This document shows positions 12,855 to 24,235 of a stretch of 64,000 nt of DNA, in pieces. The notes below the pieces were generated by a model. The model searched no databases. It worked only from the letters and a program-made list of their open reading frames with translations, and was not told where the DNA came from. The DNA is from Diphasiastrum complanatum. Its lineage: Eukaryota; Streptophyta; Lycopodiopsida; Lycopodiales; Lycopodiaceae. How positions within the stretch are numbered: the first letter of the stretch is position 1; each line of letters starts with the position of its first letter. The stretch spans positions 2,582,887 to 2,646,886 of the forward strand of contig CM055093.1 of NCBI GenBank assembly GCA_029204225.1. Direction: 5' to 3'. The translations under genes and the position numbers were made by a program.

Positions 12855-13757
12855 TCAAGAGGCTCTATGAAGGTTACTGATCAGTTTTGAGATACTCTTT
12901 AGTTGTTGGAAAGTCGTTGGTGCATTGGTCAAACCAAATGGAAGCACCATAGACTTGCAGTGTTCAAACCGAGTTCGAAAACCCGTCTTAGGTATATAAT
13001 CTACCTTAATCCGAATTTGATGATACCCTGATCTTAGATCTATCTTGGTAAAGTACCTTGCACCACCAAGATAATCTATCAGGTCATCCATCCGCGATAG
13101 TGGATACCTATTCTTAATTTTAACTTTGTTCAACTTTTTATAGTCCCATCCTTCTTGGTGATCAAAACCACTGGTGATGCCCAAGGAGACTTACTAGACC
13201 TACCCTTTCTCTAGATACTCACTTAATTGCCTTTGTATCTCAACCTATTCCAATGGACTCATCCTATAAGGGTGTTGTGCAATCGGAATTGACCTTTCAG
13301 GTGGTAAACCTACAAGAAGATCTAGAAAAACCTCATTGAATTCTTGCCTAAGTTCACTATAGGCTTCAAATTCAGGAGTGTTCTCCCTAGGTATATTCAT
13401 GACATTAAGTTTAAGAATTTCATCATTGCAACAAATTAAATTCTTGTGAAAACATAAATAAAATTTATACTTTGTATTCTTTATTAAAGAATTAAGCTCA
13501 TGCTTAGAGTAAGGTTTAATACCAGTAGCATCAACACTTAAACTAGCACTAATCTTTATTAAAGAACAATTATCATGCATAAAAGTTAAAGATTTTTCAA
13601 CAAAATTAATTTTCGAAGATTTGTTCTTATCATAATGCCATTGTTGTCCAAGAACAACATCCACATGTGCCAAAATCACATGGAGGGAGTTCCACTCAAT
13701 ATTCCTAGAATTGGCACTTTCAAATTGAATGACATTTACTAGGAGATCTGAAGACAT
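12855..13757 (-). pseudogene. pol: Ty3/gypsy protease-RT fragment
   Basis: The minus strand encodes a protease-linker region (13245-13757, including PEFEAYSELRQEFNEVFLD) and then RT (12855-13184: [16 protein letters not shown] and [12 protein letters not shown]). Family knowledge places the catalytic YxDD box further on, and it is missing here. The two frames are out of register. The fragment ends abruptly at about 13760, where gene 1 of copy A begins. Confidence 0.85.
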
Positions 13758-13760
13758 TAA

Positions 13761-14786
13761 AATGTATGTTCAATGTATCTCATGGCGCTAACTCTAAACA
13801 CCCTTGTTTATACTGCATGAATACAACAAAAGACATGACAAGAAGTACAAGAATATCAAGAGATCAAGAAGATCCTAATTGGAAACCTGTACTACCGATT
13901 CCTCTACGAAATGTTCAAATCTGTACATTGCATGCGGAGGTGCGTATTATAGAAAAAATAATATATCTTCACATCTTGTTTGCATGGAATTACGAGCCAG
14001 AGGCCTTTGCAAAGGAAGCTATTTCCATATTAGAGGATGTGTTGTCCAAAGCATGCTTACATAAAGGCCACGTTAAAATAAAAAAAGATGACAAGCTATC
14101 AGGTAAAACAGGAAATATTCCATGCAAGCCGAGCATTGGAGGATCTAAAGCTCGAAGATTTTTATCAAATTATTCTGGCAAACAATCTAAGTTTCAATAC
14201 ACGGTTTGGAAAGAAATTATTGCAGCAACTCAAGATTTCGAAGAAGAAGGTTCTACTCATATACACAAAGTAGAAGTTTGGAAAAAGTTAGACAACATGG
14301 TGAAATACTTGAGAAAAGATAAATTTTCAAATACTGATGTTCAAATGATATAGAAAACAACCAATAAATTTGTGGATGCAGTTCAAAGTGCAAGAGGTGT
14401 TGATCATATAACACATTATATGGTAAGATTTTGATTTTATACTACGATAGACAAATATGTGCAGTTAAATTAGATACTTTTGGTACTGATTTAGATTATG
14501 TTTTTATGACATGCAGCACATATTACGACATCATTTGACATTTTTTGCAAGAAATAGAGGAAGTCCTAACATAGGGTCATCGCAAGGAATGGAAAAATCT
14601 CATTGGCAACCAAGAGCGACATTTCATAAAAGTACACAACATGGTGGAACTAGCACAAAAAACAGTTATATATTGCAACTTTTCCAATGGTTTTACAGAA
14701 GAATCCAAATTCGTCATAATACAAAATCGACGGATTATAAAAAATTTCAAAAAGCATGCAAATTTATACAAACCAGTAGGCTATAG
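13761..14786 (+). pseudogene. Gene 1, copy A: DDE-like transposase, C-terminal half
   Basis: Starts abruptly within the motif KCMFNVSHGANSKHPCLYC, equivalent to copy B from about 20380. The exon runs to 14422 (..HITHYM), then an intron 14423-14516 (GT..CAG), then the last exon 14517-14786 with SSQGMEKSHW and QLFQWFYRR. Copy B has the same intron at the same codon. One stop lies at about 14352. The CLYC pair and the GMEKSH glutamate fit the second half of a DDE transposase with a zinc-binding insertion, though the first catalytic region is absent. A gypsy fragment adjoins the left end. Confidence 0.75.
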
Positions 14787-14846
14787 ACACACAATAAATT
14801 TTTTTATATTAAATAAAAATATTTACAAAGTACAATTCAGCTGTAT

Positions 14847-15465
14847 CTAATCTGCTTCCGATATTTTTTCCAATAAAAGTTGCAACTTAGAATCATGCAA
14901 CAATTTTTTTCTTTCGTATGGATCCAATAGTTCATAGTTTTCATGCTTACTTAGATCAATGTACACAGCATACACTACAAAATGAGATGATCTGAGCATG
15001 GAATTCACTGGTCCATATCCTAAAATTTTAACCGCAATAGTTTTCTTTACAAAAATTATTTTATGCACCTTATTGAAATTATGTCCTCCAAGAAAATGAG
15101 ACAGTGCCTTGATTGCCATAATTATAGTTTCACCATGTTGATGAAACTTTGAATGGGCAATACTTATCTCATTAAATGGACAACACTTATCTCATTATTT
15201 TTGAAGGACTTCAGATAGTGCCCTAGTGCATGATCTCTTGAAAATTCTCCAGCAGAAGATCTCTGCCCTCCTCGACAAATTGTGAAATCATGAAGGAAAA
15301 TTGTTTACTGAAATGATAGAAAACAAAGTAAGCTCCAGTATATAAGCTGACATAACAAATCTACTAGTACTTGATAAGAGACAAAAACTTACGCATTCGG
15401 CTTTGTCTTCTCTGATTACTATCTCTCCATCAATATTATGTCCACCTTTCGATGTCAATATTGTT
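14847..15465 (-). pseudogene. Gene 2, copy A: C-terminal part
   Basis: Homologous to gene 2 of copy B. From the right, a short piece of exon 1 (GGHNIDGEIVIREDKAEC, about 15392-15445), an intron beginning GTAAGT, then a last exon (about 15311-14847) with GHYLKSFKNNE, IMAIKALSHFLGGHNF and RSSHFVVYAVYI. The intron sits at the same codon as in B. Most of exon 1 and the promoter are missing: at about 15460 the sequence passes directly into gene 3. It is convergent with gene 1, with their ends about 60 bp apart. Function unknown. Confidence 0.7.
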
Positions 15466-16905
15466 GGTGAATAGACAGTTGACTTTGGATTCTAAGAAAC
15501 TCCACCTCAGAAGGTAGATCATCTTCTTTGTTGCACATTTCCTTCTATTTTTGCTCCTATACATAATCTTTTTGTGAGAATTCCATACGATCCAGCCAAG
15601 GTTTTTTTTTATTCTGACCATTATAATCAATACGAGGCCTACTAGCTAACAAAATTGATCTTCTCGGCAACTTTTTTGATTTTTTTCTTCCAGATACACG
15701 TAGAAGCTTTAGATTAGGTCCCAAATTTTGTGCCGATCTAAAAGATAAGACTTCAGAAATTTCAGATGCAATAGTAGAGGCCGAAGTTTTTTTTTTTGCA
15801 GAATAGTATTAGTTTCAATTCTCATGGAACAGTTTTTGTAGTTATTCTATTTCTCATGGGAGCAGTTAAGGCGAAAAAAACCAATTTTGAGAAGGTTATC
15901 TATTTCATGGCAAAATTCTATTTGATTCCATATGAAAATAAGTAAGGATTGCTCTTTTGTTTTTGTTACTTTAATCTGGATTGTTGCATGCTTCACTGCT
16001 TTAATAAGAACCGATTTTTTTCATAAATATGAATTTATCGATATTTGTATTTTGGTTCTTGCAGTCGGCATTGAAGCCTGAACATTATTTTTGTAAAGAC
16101 AAATAAGGAGAGAGTATCAAATTTTTTCTGTGTAAAATTAAACTCAGCTACAAATACACATAGAGAATTTGATTCTCTACTTCATGATGTCGTTTGGAAA
16201 ATACCGACAACGACAACTTCAATTGGAGGGATAACCATTAAATCTCTCAAGGTATATCTCTGATATGCATGTATTTCTTTTTTAATTGAAATGTATCATC
16301 ATAGCATAAATAAAATTTCGATCATTATATTACTGATTTTCATTCTATATATGCAGTGTGTACAACAACAAGACGTTTTTAGTTGTGCATGGTTCGTCTT
16401 GTACAATATAAAGCTATTTTTTGAATGGTATGATTTACAAACGGATGTAAATATTGAAAAAGTAATATTCTATTCATTTGTAGTTCATTTCATTCTGATT
16501 CACTATTATTATTTGTAATTTACTGATTCTCGTGTTTTGTGATGATAGTTCACTCTTGAGCCATATACTCCTGATGATGTATATAGATTTCGGCAAGAGT
16601 TGATCAGAACCTATGCCCAGTATGGTGTAAGCGTTGCACCTGCAATCGAAGGCCCTCAAAAGAAAGCTACTCCTGTCTTAATAGCCTTTTAGGTTGTTCA
16701 GGATGCAGATCTTATTTCATATGATCAAAAAAGAATAAAAGTCCTTTCTAATACAGAGGAAGGCAATTTTGTAGCAAATATTCCTCTTGTCTTAAAAGGC
16801 GTTGAGGCCCTTCCCGAAACAGAGGAGGGTGAGATTATAGAAGGAGATGTCGCCTTATCAGTTCCTAATACTAATATACAAAATATAGAAAAATTGATTG
16901 AATAG
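15466..16905 (+). pseudogene. Gene 3, copy A: downstream part with Ulp1-like cysteine protease motif
   Basis: Exon-like blocks are VRIPYDP..LGPKFCADLKDKTSE (to about 15790), one at about 15808-15945, one ending ..SIGGITIKSLK at about 16251, a block VQQQDVFSCAWFVLYNI (about 16357-16420), and a last exon 16550-16905 (YTPDDVYRFRQELI) ending in a natural stop. Between them are GT..AG-like borders. The QQQDVFSC segment resembles the Gln-to-catalytic-Cys motif of Ulp1/SENP (C48) proteases, which many plant DNA transposons carry. I do not see the His and Asp clearly. The histone-like start present in copy D is deleted here. One TAG lies near 16693. Confidence 0.6.
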
Positions 16906-17280
16906 AGATATATTTGTAAATAGAGAGACATAAAAAAAAAGATACAATCATTTTACTTGTAAACAACCCGTTTATGAGTTTTTTTTTATTGATATCACAA
17001 TAGATTCTTACAATCAGCTTGTGTCCATAATCTAATACTAGAATACAATTTTTTTATAATGATAAAAAGACATGATGATTGGCATGTACTTGTTGATAGT
17101 GAATCTCAATGTTCTTCCATAAGTTAGATTGTTTTGCCAATATCTCTGCATTTGATCTCGAGCGCATGTCTTTTACATACTTGCATAAAACTAATACAAA
17201 GTTAGTTAGAATTAGTACAGAGTTTGTATTAGAAAATTTTGATTGAAACTATTCATAAAAGATCAAGTGTTTACAATTAT
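16906..17280. other. Convergent spacer between genes 3 and 4, copy A
   Basis: About 375 bp of AT-rich sequence with no open frame. The equivalent spacer in copy D (57190-57566) is 377 bp and similar. It probably holds the 3' ends of both transcripts. Confidence 0.6.
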
Positions 17281-18455
17281 TTACGAGTTTACCATTGAAA
17301 ATGAATATGAAGTCTGAAAGTACATCATCTTGTCGAAGCAATAGTTCCCGCCGGATGCAGTTTAGACTCCATCTTCTTCCACCTCAACACATGTCAAAAC
17401 GACATCATTGTATATAATTTCAATATTTTTTCATTTTAAATGTCCACTTGCTTCCAAATCTTGATCGAGTGGCACCCATTTATCTTTATTTTTTTTCCAT
17501 CTTTGATAATGGAAGCATAAGCTCAACATTTGTTTTCCAATTTGATAATGGAAGTTCATGGAAGACATTTTAATTCTGCATTCTATTTCTCCATCTGATC
17601 TTTTGTCCCAGCCTTCATCCATAAGTTCAGATAATAAACTATCTGATAAATTTTTGCATACAAACATCGTTGGGGTTTTGTGTACATTGACACTTAAAAA
17701 GAAATCCACAAATATATTCAAGGAAATAAACCAACTCAATCTGACTGTTTTTTATCCAGTGATCATTTTTAATGAATTTTTTACATCATTATATATCTTG
17801 CAACGAAATGATTTTGAAACTGTAGCATCTGGTGCAATCCATTCATTACTTTCAAAACTAGGTAATGGAATTGGTAGTATTTGTCCAAAATTTTCTTTTG
17901 TATCAAGAATGTACATTGATTCATAAAAAAGATCCCACTATCAACTAGATCTTTTGCAGTTCTACCTCGATATTGCAACTGTCCAATATCAGTGTGAATA
18001 ACATCTAACACACTTGCTAAAGATCCACTCGGCTCTCATTCATTTATGGTGGATGGAGAGAAAAATGATCAGATTGGCAAATTTACTATTAGATATTTAT
18101 AAATGACAAAAATCAAAGTATCAGAAATATCAATACTCATAGTTGCTTTTTTGTGATCCTGACGGTTGAATCCTTGCACATTTATCTCTGAATGCATATA
18201 TACATGTTGGACTAGAATTTCATAAATAGATTTTCCTCCTGATGATGTTATGAAATCCAAAATTCTGGCCTTCCAATAAGATCGAAATGATAGTTTTGAT
18301 CTTTTCTTTTTTCGAAATGCTCCTCTTGATGATGGATGCATCAAAACCCAAGAGTTTTTTGAATATTTTCTTGGCACCCATAATCCATTATCATCTGTCT
18401 TGTTTAATAGAAGCATAGAGTCGATTGAGGAGCACGGCTTCCTTGATGGCACCAT
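17281..18455 (-). pseudogene. Gene 4, copy A: unknown protein
   Basis: Starts MVPSRKPCSSIDSMLLLNKT at 18455. Exon 1 contains GLWVPRKYSKNSWVLMHPSS and FNRQDHKKATM, followed by an intron near 18120-18045. Later frames carry HTDIGQLQYRGRTAKDLVDS, SIPLPSFESDEW, LSWFISLNIFVDFFLS (hydrophobic), CFHYQRWKKN and a tail ending SFSMVNS. Frameshifts split the later exons. It matches gene 4 of copy D (55995-57189) along its whole length. I recognise no family. It is convergent with gene 3. Confidence 0.65.
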
Positions 18456-18895
18456 TCATAATTTGCATGCAAAAATCTGAAACAATGAACTATGAATCTG
18501 AAAATTTGCGTAGACAAAAAGCCATGAATCTGAAAAAAAGTGTTGAAGAAAATTTGAAACACCAATCTATTTGGCGCCACAAATTAACTCTGGTTAACCT
18601 TGTTAACCATGGTTTGACAATGCATATACATTAATGGTACATCAATTTTCTCATCTCAACCATCTGTCATATTCATTTTCAATATTTTTGGGTCTCTTCG
18701 GGCAGTGATGAGCTGGAAGGGTAGGCCTCATCAACCAATAGCATTTTCACATGATGCCCGACGAAACAACAATATATTCAAAAAGTTTTTATTTTATTTA
18801 TATATGAAAAATTCTACATTACGTAAAACCTCGAAGATAAGGTTTCAATTGGTCCACATGGCAACGAAAATAAGAAAAAAAAATAAAAAAGCATC
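18456..18895. promoter_or_regulatory. Divergent spacer between gene 4 (A) and gene 1 (B)
   Basis: About 440 bp separating two divergent genes. Its left part up to about 18640 is still shared with copy D. A 73-codon frame starting at 18705 looks like chance. I see none of the palindromic sites that mark the promoter between genes 2 and 3. Confidence 0.35.
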
Positions 18896-21372
18896 TTTTT
18901 CAAAGGCCCTCATCGGGCTCTAAGTTTCTCTAATGCACTTTGACACATCCCACATTCTTCTCAATAACTCATTTAGTTACATGGATATGCAATGGGCATA
19001 GTGAATTACTAGGATATTGTGAAATATTGCAAAACCATGAAAAACAACTTTATATGAATAAAGTTCACTTTTTAGAAGGTGAGTTGATTTAGATATCCTC
19101 TTATTGTCAAAATAGAGATTGTCATCTCCAAAAGACGTTAGAAGAAACAACTTAGAAAAAATAATGAATCATTACAGAAGATAACAATCAATATCAAATC
19201 TATACTAGAACAAATGCAATCAATCTTACAATCTATTTATATTGAAAACTTACAATTACTGAAGGATGTGGAATTGGCAAAGATGAAGGCTGAAAGTAAG
19301 AAGCGAAAGCGACAAAGTTTCAAGGATATTCAAACACTTTCAAAAGGAGGTTATCGAAATAGAAGGATCCGTGCATTCAAGTAAGCATATTTTGATTTTT
19401 GTAGGTTTTTCAATGACATTTGTATTCAATTTTAACTATGGTGATATTCTGTTAGCTATCTAGTTTTTTTGCAGATCTGCATTAGTAGCGCCTCGGAATA
19501 TTAAAGACAATGCTTCACTAGGAATGTCATTGGGCACAATATTGACAGGCAAATCCACTGAGCATATCATGATGAATAATAGGAGTTCAAATGCAAAGTG
19601 TAAATAACAGAGTCTTTGATGGTGGATATTCAAATTTTTTTAGATAAGACTATAGTTCAGGTGCTTGTGATTTTGCAGGTATTAGCAGGGAAGCATATGC
19701 AACAATATTTAAACTAATTAGAGAAGCTTTTAAGCAAGTTCAAACAAGAAAAGTCCCAATCCCTAAGACATATCACTTGAAGAAAGAGAGGGATACATTA
19801 AACATAAGTATGCATAAGATCACTGGAACTCCATTTCATATTGAGGAGGTGTATGAAACTGATGGAAGATCGATATTCTATATTTCATCAAACAACTTAT
19901 TTGTTGATCTGAATTACTTGCTGAGATACATCGTCACATTCTATAATATAACCTTTGAAAAGGTGAATGGCAAAGTAATCATAGTACTTAAGTTAGATGA
20001 GTCAAAAATTGTGAAAGGGCAAAAGATAAAGAGGGTTAGTATAACTCTCATGAATGGTGCACTATCACAAACAGAGGACCAAGAAGATTTCAGATTCAAT
20101 GTCCAGTCATAAAATGATATATGGTGGTTGGCAGCGTTTTAGGTAACTAGCCTCATTATTACATTACATTCATTGAATAGTATTAATTCTTTGTTAACTA
20201 AGTCTGATTAATTCTTTGGACAGGTGCTGAAGGAGGATCATGATATATTATCATGGACATTCTCAAGGACATCTTATCCTAGGATCATCAAGGACCATAT
20301 GGATGGAGGATTTCTCAATGTTCCAAGAGTTGGAGAATTCAATGTTGAATGGCACTTAGCAGGTGATTTGAAAATATTGAAATGTATGTATAATGTCTCT
20401 CACGGTGCTACATCAAACACCCTTGTTTGTACTGTATGAAAATGACAGAACATGTTACTAGGGGCACAAGAATCACTAGAGAATATGCAGATCCAAACTG
20501 GAAGCCTGTGCTGCCTATCCCCTTGAAAAATGTGCATGTTTGCACTCTTCATGCATAAGTTAGATTTATAGAAAAGATCATTGATCTTCATATAGTTTTT
20601 CTTGGAATACTAAGCCAGCATCATTAGCAAAGGAAGCTATCTCTCGATTAGAAGATGTTTTATCAAAAGCAGGACTTCATAAGGGACATGTCAAAATTCA
20701 AAATGATGAAAAAGCTTTCAGAAAAGAATGTAAACATGCCAACTAAGCTAAGCATAGGAGGAGCAAAAGCATGTCGTTTCCTATCAAATCATACTGGTAA
20801 GGCTTCTAATATTCAGCACTCAGTCTAGACAGATATTATTGCTACCACTCAGGACTTCGAGAAAGATGGCAAAACCAAAGTACTAAACGTTGATGTATGG
20901 AAGAAGCTTGATAGTATGATTGCTATTTTAAGAAAAGATAAATACTCTGATATTGATAAGAAAGCTGTCCAAAGGACTTGTGTCGAGTTTGATGCAGTAT
21001 CAAAAGCATGGGGAGAAGATCACATCACTTATTACATGGTTAGTATAAATTCTTCAAGATCCAAACATAAGACTAACATTATGGTTTTGACATATGCAGC
21101 ACATACTTAGAGATCATACAACATTTTTTGCAAAGACATATGGAAGCTTGAGTGTATGGTCATCACAAGGGATGGAGAAGTCACATTGGCAAGCACGAGC
21201 AACATTTCATCGAAATACACAACATGGAGGAACCAATGAAAAACGAAATTACATTTGTCAATTGTTTCAGTGGTTCTACCGCAGAGTTCAGATTCGACAT
21301 ATAACAAAGTCCACACAATACAACAAGTTTAGAAAAGCATGCAAGTTCATACAGGAAGAGAAAATTAGATGA
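18896..21372 (+). pseudogene. Gene 1, copy B: DDE-like transposase, nearly full length
   Basis: Exon 1 (to 19382) has HPTFFSITHLVTWICNGHSE and LLGYCE, matching copy C. Introns: 19383-19474, 20142-20223 and 21039-21099, the outer two shared with copies C and A. Exon 2 has ISREAYATIFKLIREAFKQV, then VIIVLKLDESKI (candidate first Asp, about 19985). Exon 3 opens LKEDHDILSW and carries WHLAGDLKILKCMYNVSHGA (candidate second Asp, with a C-x2-C just after). The last exon has SSQGMEKSHW (candidate Glu) and FQWFYRRVQIRH and ends at a natural stop. From memory, the motif order resembles uncharacterised DDE-like proteins of animal genomes. Several stops and frameshifts make this copy inactive. It would cut and paste element DNA in the nucleus. 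Confidence 0.72.
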
Positions 21373-21595
21373 TTGTTGAGTAGAAGATAACAAAGACATT
21401 CAATCATCATTGTCATCAAATCATGACATGTTCAAAATTGCTTGCAAATTCATTGAACAAGAGAGGAGAAATACTCAATGTAAATGTATTGATTGTATTA
21501 TAACAAAATACAAAGAGTCCACTATTCATCATCAACTTCTGTTTCAGATTCTATGGCAGTATTGTCATGAAGAAATTCTCTGCTAGCATTAGGGG

Positions 21596-21947
21596 AGTTT
21601 TGAGCTCCAAAAAGACCCTTTAAGAATTCGTGCAAGATGTCTTTTATATTATTGAAATATTATAGCACTAATACTTTTAACTTGCCATAACTTTTTAATC
21701 ATGTGTCAAAAATATATCATGTAACATATCATTGGAAAGCCCTTGTTGAGCGCTTTTCAATGCACCAAACTTCACTAAATTTGGACTTACCACTAAAAAG
21801 TTATGCCATTTTTAGTGCGGAATCAAAATGTGGACTCAAAAAGTTACGTTACGTAGATTTCAAATTTGAGTATTTTGATTGGTCCATGTGTAAGAAAAAT
21901 TTAAGACAAAATATAAAAAGAACCTTTACAAAGGGTCTTTTTTAGAT
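21596..21947. repeat. Dispersed repeat between genes 1 and 2 of copy B
   Basis: Reverse-complement relative of the tandem unit at 43750-44160 (shared ACTTTTTAGTGGTAAGTCC and GCTTTCCAATGATATGTTA). The edge phrase AAAAAGACCCTTTAAGAA also occurs near 35130. 21373-21595 shows nothing. Confidence 0.6.
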
Positions 21948-23406
21948 TTAGAACTCCTCTAATGAGTATGAATCTAATAGATGTGCATTATCCTTATTTC
22001 CACGAAGTTCAATATAAGTAGAGTACAATGAATAATGGGAGCTCCTTAGAGGAACATTTCCATCAGTAAAACCTAGAATGTTCAAAACATAAGATCTTTT
22101 GACAAAAATGATCTTATTTGTCTTAACAAATTTATGTCCTCCTAGATAAAATGATAAAGCTTTAACTGCCATTATCACACTCTCCCCAACTGGGCTTAGC
22201 TTCGAATGAGCAATACAGATCTCATTCTTCAGGAAATGCCTAAGATAGTGGCCAAGTCCACTATCCCTCTGGAACGAGGATGCATGTTGTCTGTAGCCAT
22301 CTCGTCTCGCAGCAAAATCATCAATTATTAGAGCATCCTACAATAAGAAATATGTTAGAAAAAATACATTCAGTAGTTAAGAACATTTGAATGCAAGGAA
22401 GTTTAAACACTTACACATTCTTCATCATCATCAGCAACCAGATCAGGATGATCAATATAATGACTACCTACTGAAGTGAAATCATCAGTGAAATGCATTA
22501 ATTATGGACGAGGGAAGCCCATCTGGGATTGAAATGCCATGAACTCTTCATCGGATGGTCTGCCTCGTCCATCCTCATCAATTTTTGATAAAGTCTTAGT
22601 CAAGCACTCTTCATCGGTCATCAGTCCCTCCTCATCATCAAAATCAATTCCAGCAACAAGGTCATTTGTTTCGAAATCTACAAAGTCGGAGAATTCAAAA
22701 ATTGTGCCGGATAATAAACATAGAACTTCATCTTCACGATAATAAAAAAACTGACATAAATCAGCTGTAGTAAAATATACATCGTCATTTATATAATATA
22801 CAGACAAATTGAAAAGACATTTAGATTCCTCTATAGGGATCAATTCATTAGCAAATGTATTTTGGCCAATAAAAGAATCCCAGAGCACATCAGTATTTAC
22901 ATCAATAAAGTCACTATCCTTATCAGGGGTGTCGATTAGGAAGTGACTGATATCCTTAATAGATGACCGAACCGAGGATGATGCCATAGGAGGGTCAGCA
23001 ACAGAAACTTCCTCATCATCCAAGATCTGAACTAGCATGAAAAGTACGAAACCACTCTGGTATTCAACCAATCGACATTTCTTGTTGCATTGGACTGCTT
23101 TTAAAAAGATCAAACAATTTGGTGAACATTCTATCTAGTCTATGTCTAAAAGTTGGGAAGAAATGAACAAAATCAGTATAATGCATGTACGAGAGTGAAT
23201 CTATGGAGATAACAGGCTTACTGAGTATATCCCTGAATCTAACAAAATGTTCATAATATACGTCAGACTTTGGTTGTGCAGTCTTAAAAATATGTAAATA
23301 TGGCTTGAATAGGTTGTGGAAGTAGTCTAGATTTTCAGTAATCCCAAATTCAGTAAAAAAATGAAGTCAGGCCCGAATCTGTTGTAGATCTTGAGAAAGA
23401 GGCCAT
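21948..23406 (-). pseudogene. Gene 2, copy B: unknown partly acidic protein
   Basis: Start ATG at 23406 (MASFSRSTTDSGLTSFF), then after a one-base slip in a T run TEFGITENLDYFHNLFKPYL, which aligns with gene 2 of copy D (HEFGISDNLEYFKSLFSPFL). A second slip near 23110 leads into a 160-codon stretch rich in D and E (IDFDDEEGLMTDEECLTKTL). The intron is 22414-22338 (GTAAGT..TTGTAG), with phase 0 after DDEEC. The last exon contains HYLRHFLKNE, IMAVKALSFYLGGHKF and RSSHYSLYSTYIEL and ends at 21948. Copy A shares the intron position. No known domain recognised. It is transcribed away from the shared promoter at 23407-24235. Confidence 0.7.
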
Positions 23407-23418
23407 GGCACTACGACA

Positions 23419-23583
23419 GATATCGCACCTGTGCACGAGGGAGAACAAACGAAACAAAAGAAACTCTAAAGATCGTGCACAAGAGGGATATGTACGGCAG
23501 GTAGCAACTGAATATCGCACTTGTGCACAAGTAGTGATTGTTGAATAAAATGGACAACAAAGCATGCGCACAAGAGCGATATG
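23419..23583 (-). repeat. Left array of four alternating palindromic sites (leader of gene 2, copy B)
   Basis: Sites centred at about 23575, 23520, 23484 and 23428 read, in the gene 2 direction, forward, reverse, forward, reverse. The forward type is CATATCGCTCTTGTGCGC, with a CGCAC-TT-GTGCG-like palindromic core and an ATAT flank that gives direction. Spacings are 55, 36 and 56 bp. Confidence 0.85.
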
Positions 23584-23966
23584 CTATGAATTTCGAGAAA
23601 GAAAAAAGTAAAAAATTAATCGGGTTTTGTGCCTTTTATACTGAATTTTCACACGTGTCGTCAACGGTCAACGAACACATGTTCATTTCCGATTAGTTTG
23701 CAGGCACTGGCACGTGTGAGGTGACACTTGGACATGAATGACACAAGGACAAGTGTCTCGTGTTCATTCGTTGGATGGACAACACGTGTCGCTCTCGCAT
23801 TTGGCCATACAAATCCCACACGTGAGAAATGATAACCTAACACGTGTTGTTCTCGCATTTGGCCGTACAAAGCCCACATGTGTGACAGAACGTCCTTTCG
23901 CACGTGTGAACCGCGATATAAAATCACAAACTCTGATGCATTTTTTTCACTTTTTTTTTCGCTCCG

Positions 23967-24219
23967 CATATCGCACTTGTGCGCCTCCTTCATAATCGAT
24001 ATTCTGCCTACTGCATTCCATGCGCACAGGTCCGATATTTCTGCCTACGTGTCTCCTCATATCAAACTTGTGCGCCTCTCTTCTATACTAATCAATCTCT
24101 CTGATATCTCGTTCGCACAAGTCCGATATGCCGTACAATCTTTCAGTACATATTGCTCCTGTGTGAAGGCTTCATAACCCTCCCCTTCCTATCCTCGTCG
24201 TCACGCACAAGTGCGATAT
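23967..24219 (+). repeat. Right array of six alternating palindromic sites (leader of gene 3, copy B)
   Basis: Sites at 23967-23985, 24022-24039, 24058-24076, 24114-24130, 24149-24166 and 24204-24219 alternate forward and reverse. The best forward site is CATATCGCACTTGTGCGCC and the best reverse site CGCACAAGTGCGATAT. Centre spacings are about 54, 37, 55, 35 and 54 bp, so the array is three modules of about 90 bp. Confidence 0.88.
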
Positions 24220-24235
24220 ACCAAAGAACACTTCC

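Larger units (their letters stand above)
23407..24235. promoter_or_regulatory. Bidirectional promoter of genes 2 and 3, copy B
   Basis: Two divergent TATA boxes: AGTATAAAAGGC on minus at 23633-23643 and TATAAAA on plus at 23917-23923. Between them lie six CACGTG cores and one CATGTG (23650-23910), partly within a 60-bp direct repeat (CTCGCATTTGGCC at about 23793 and 23852). About 60 bp downstream of each TATA box starts an array of palindromic sites. Copy D has the same design at 58981-59881. The conserved TATA-to-site distance suggests the arrays lie in the transcribed leaders. Confidence 0.8.
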
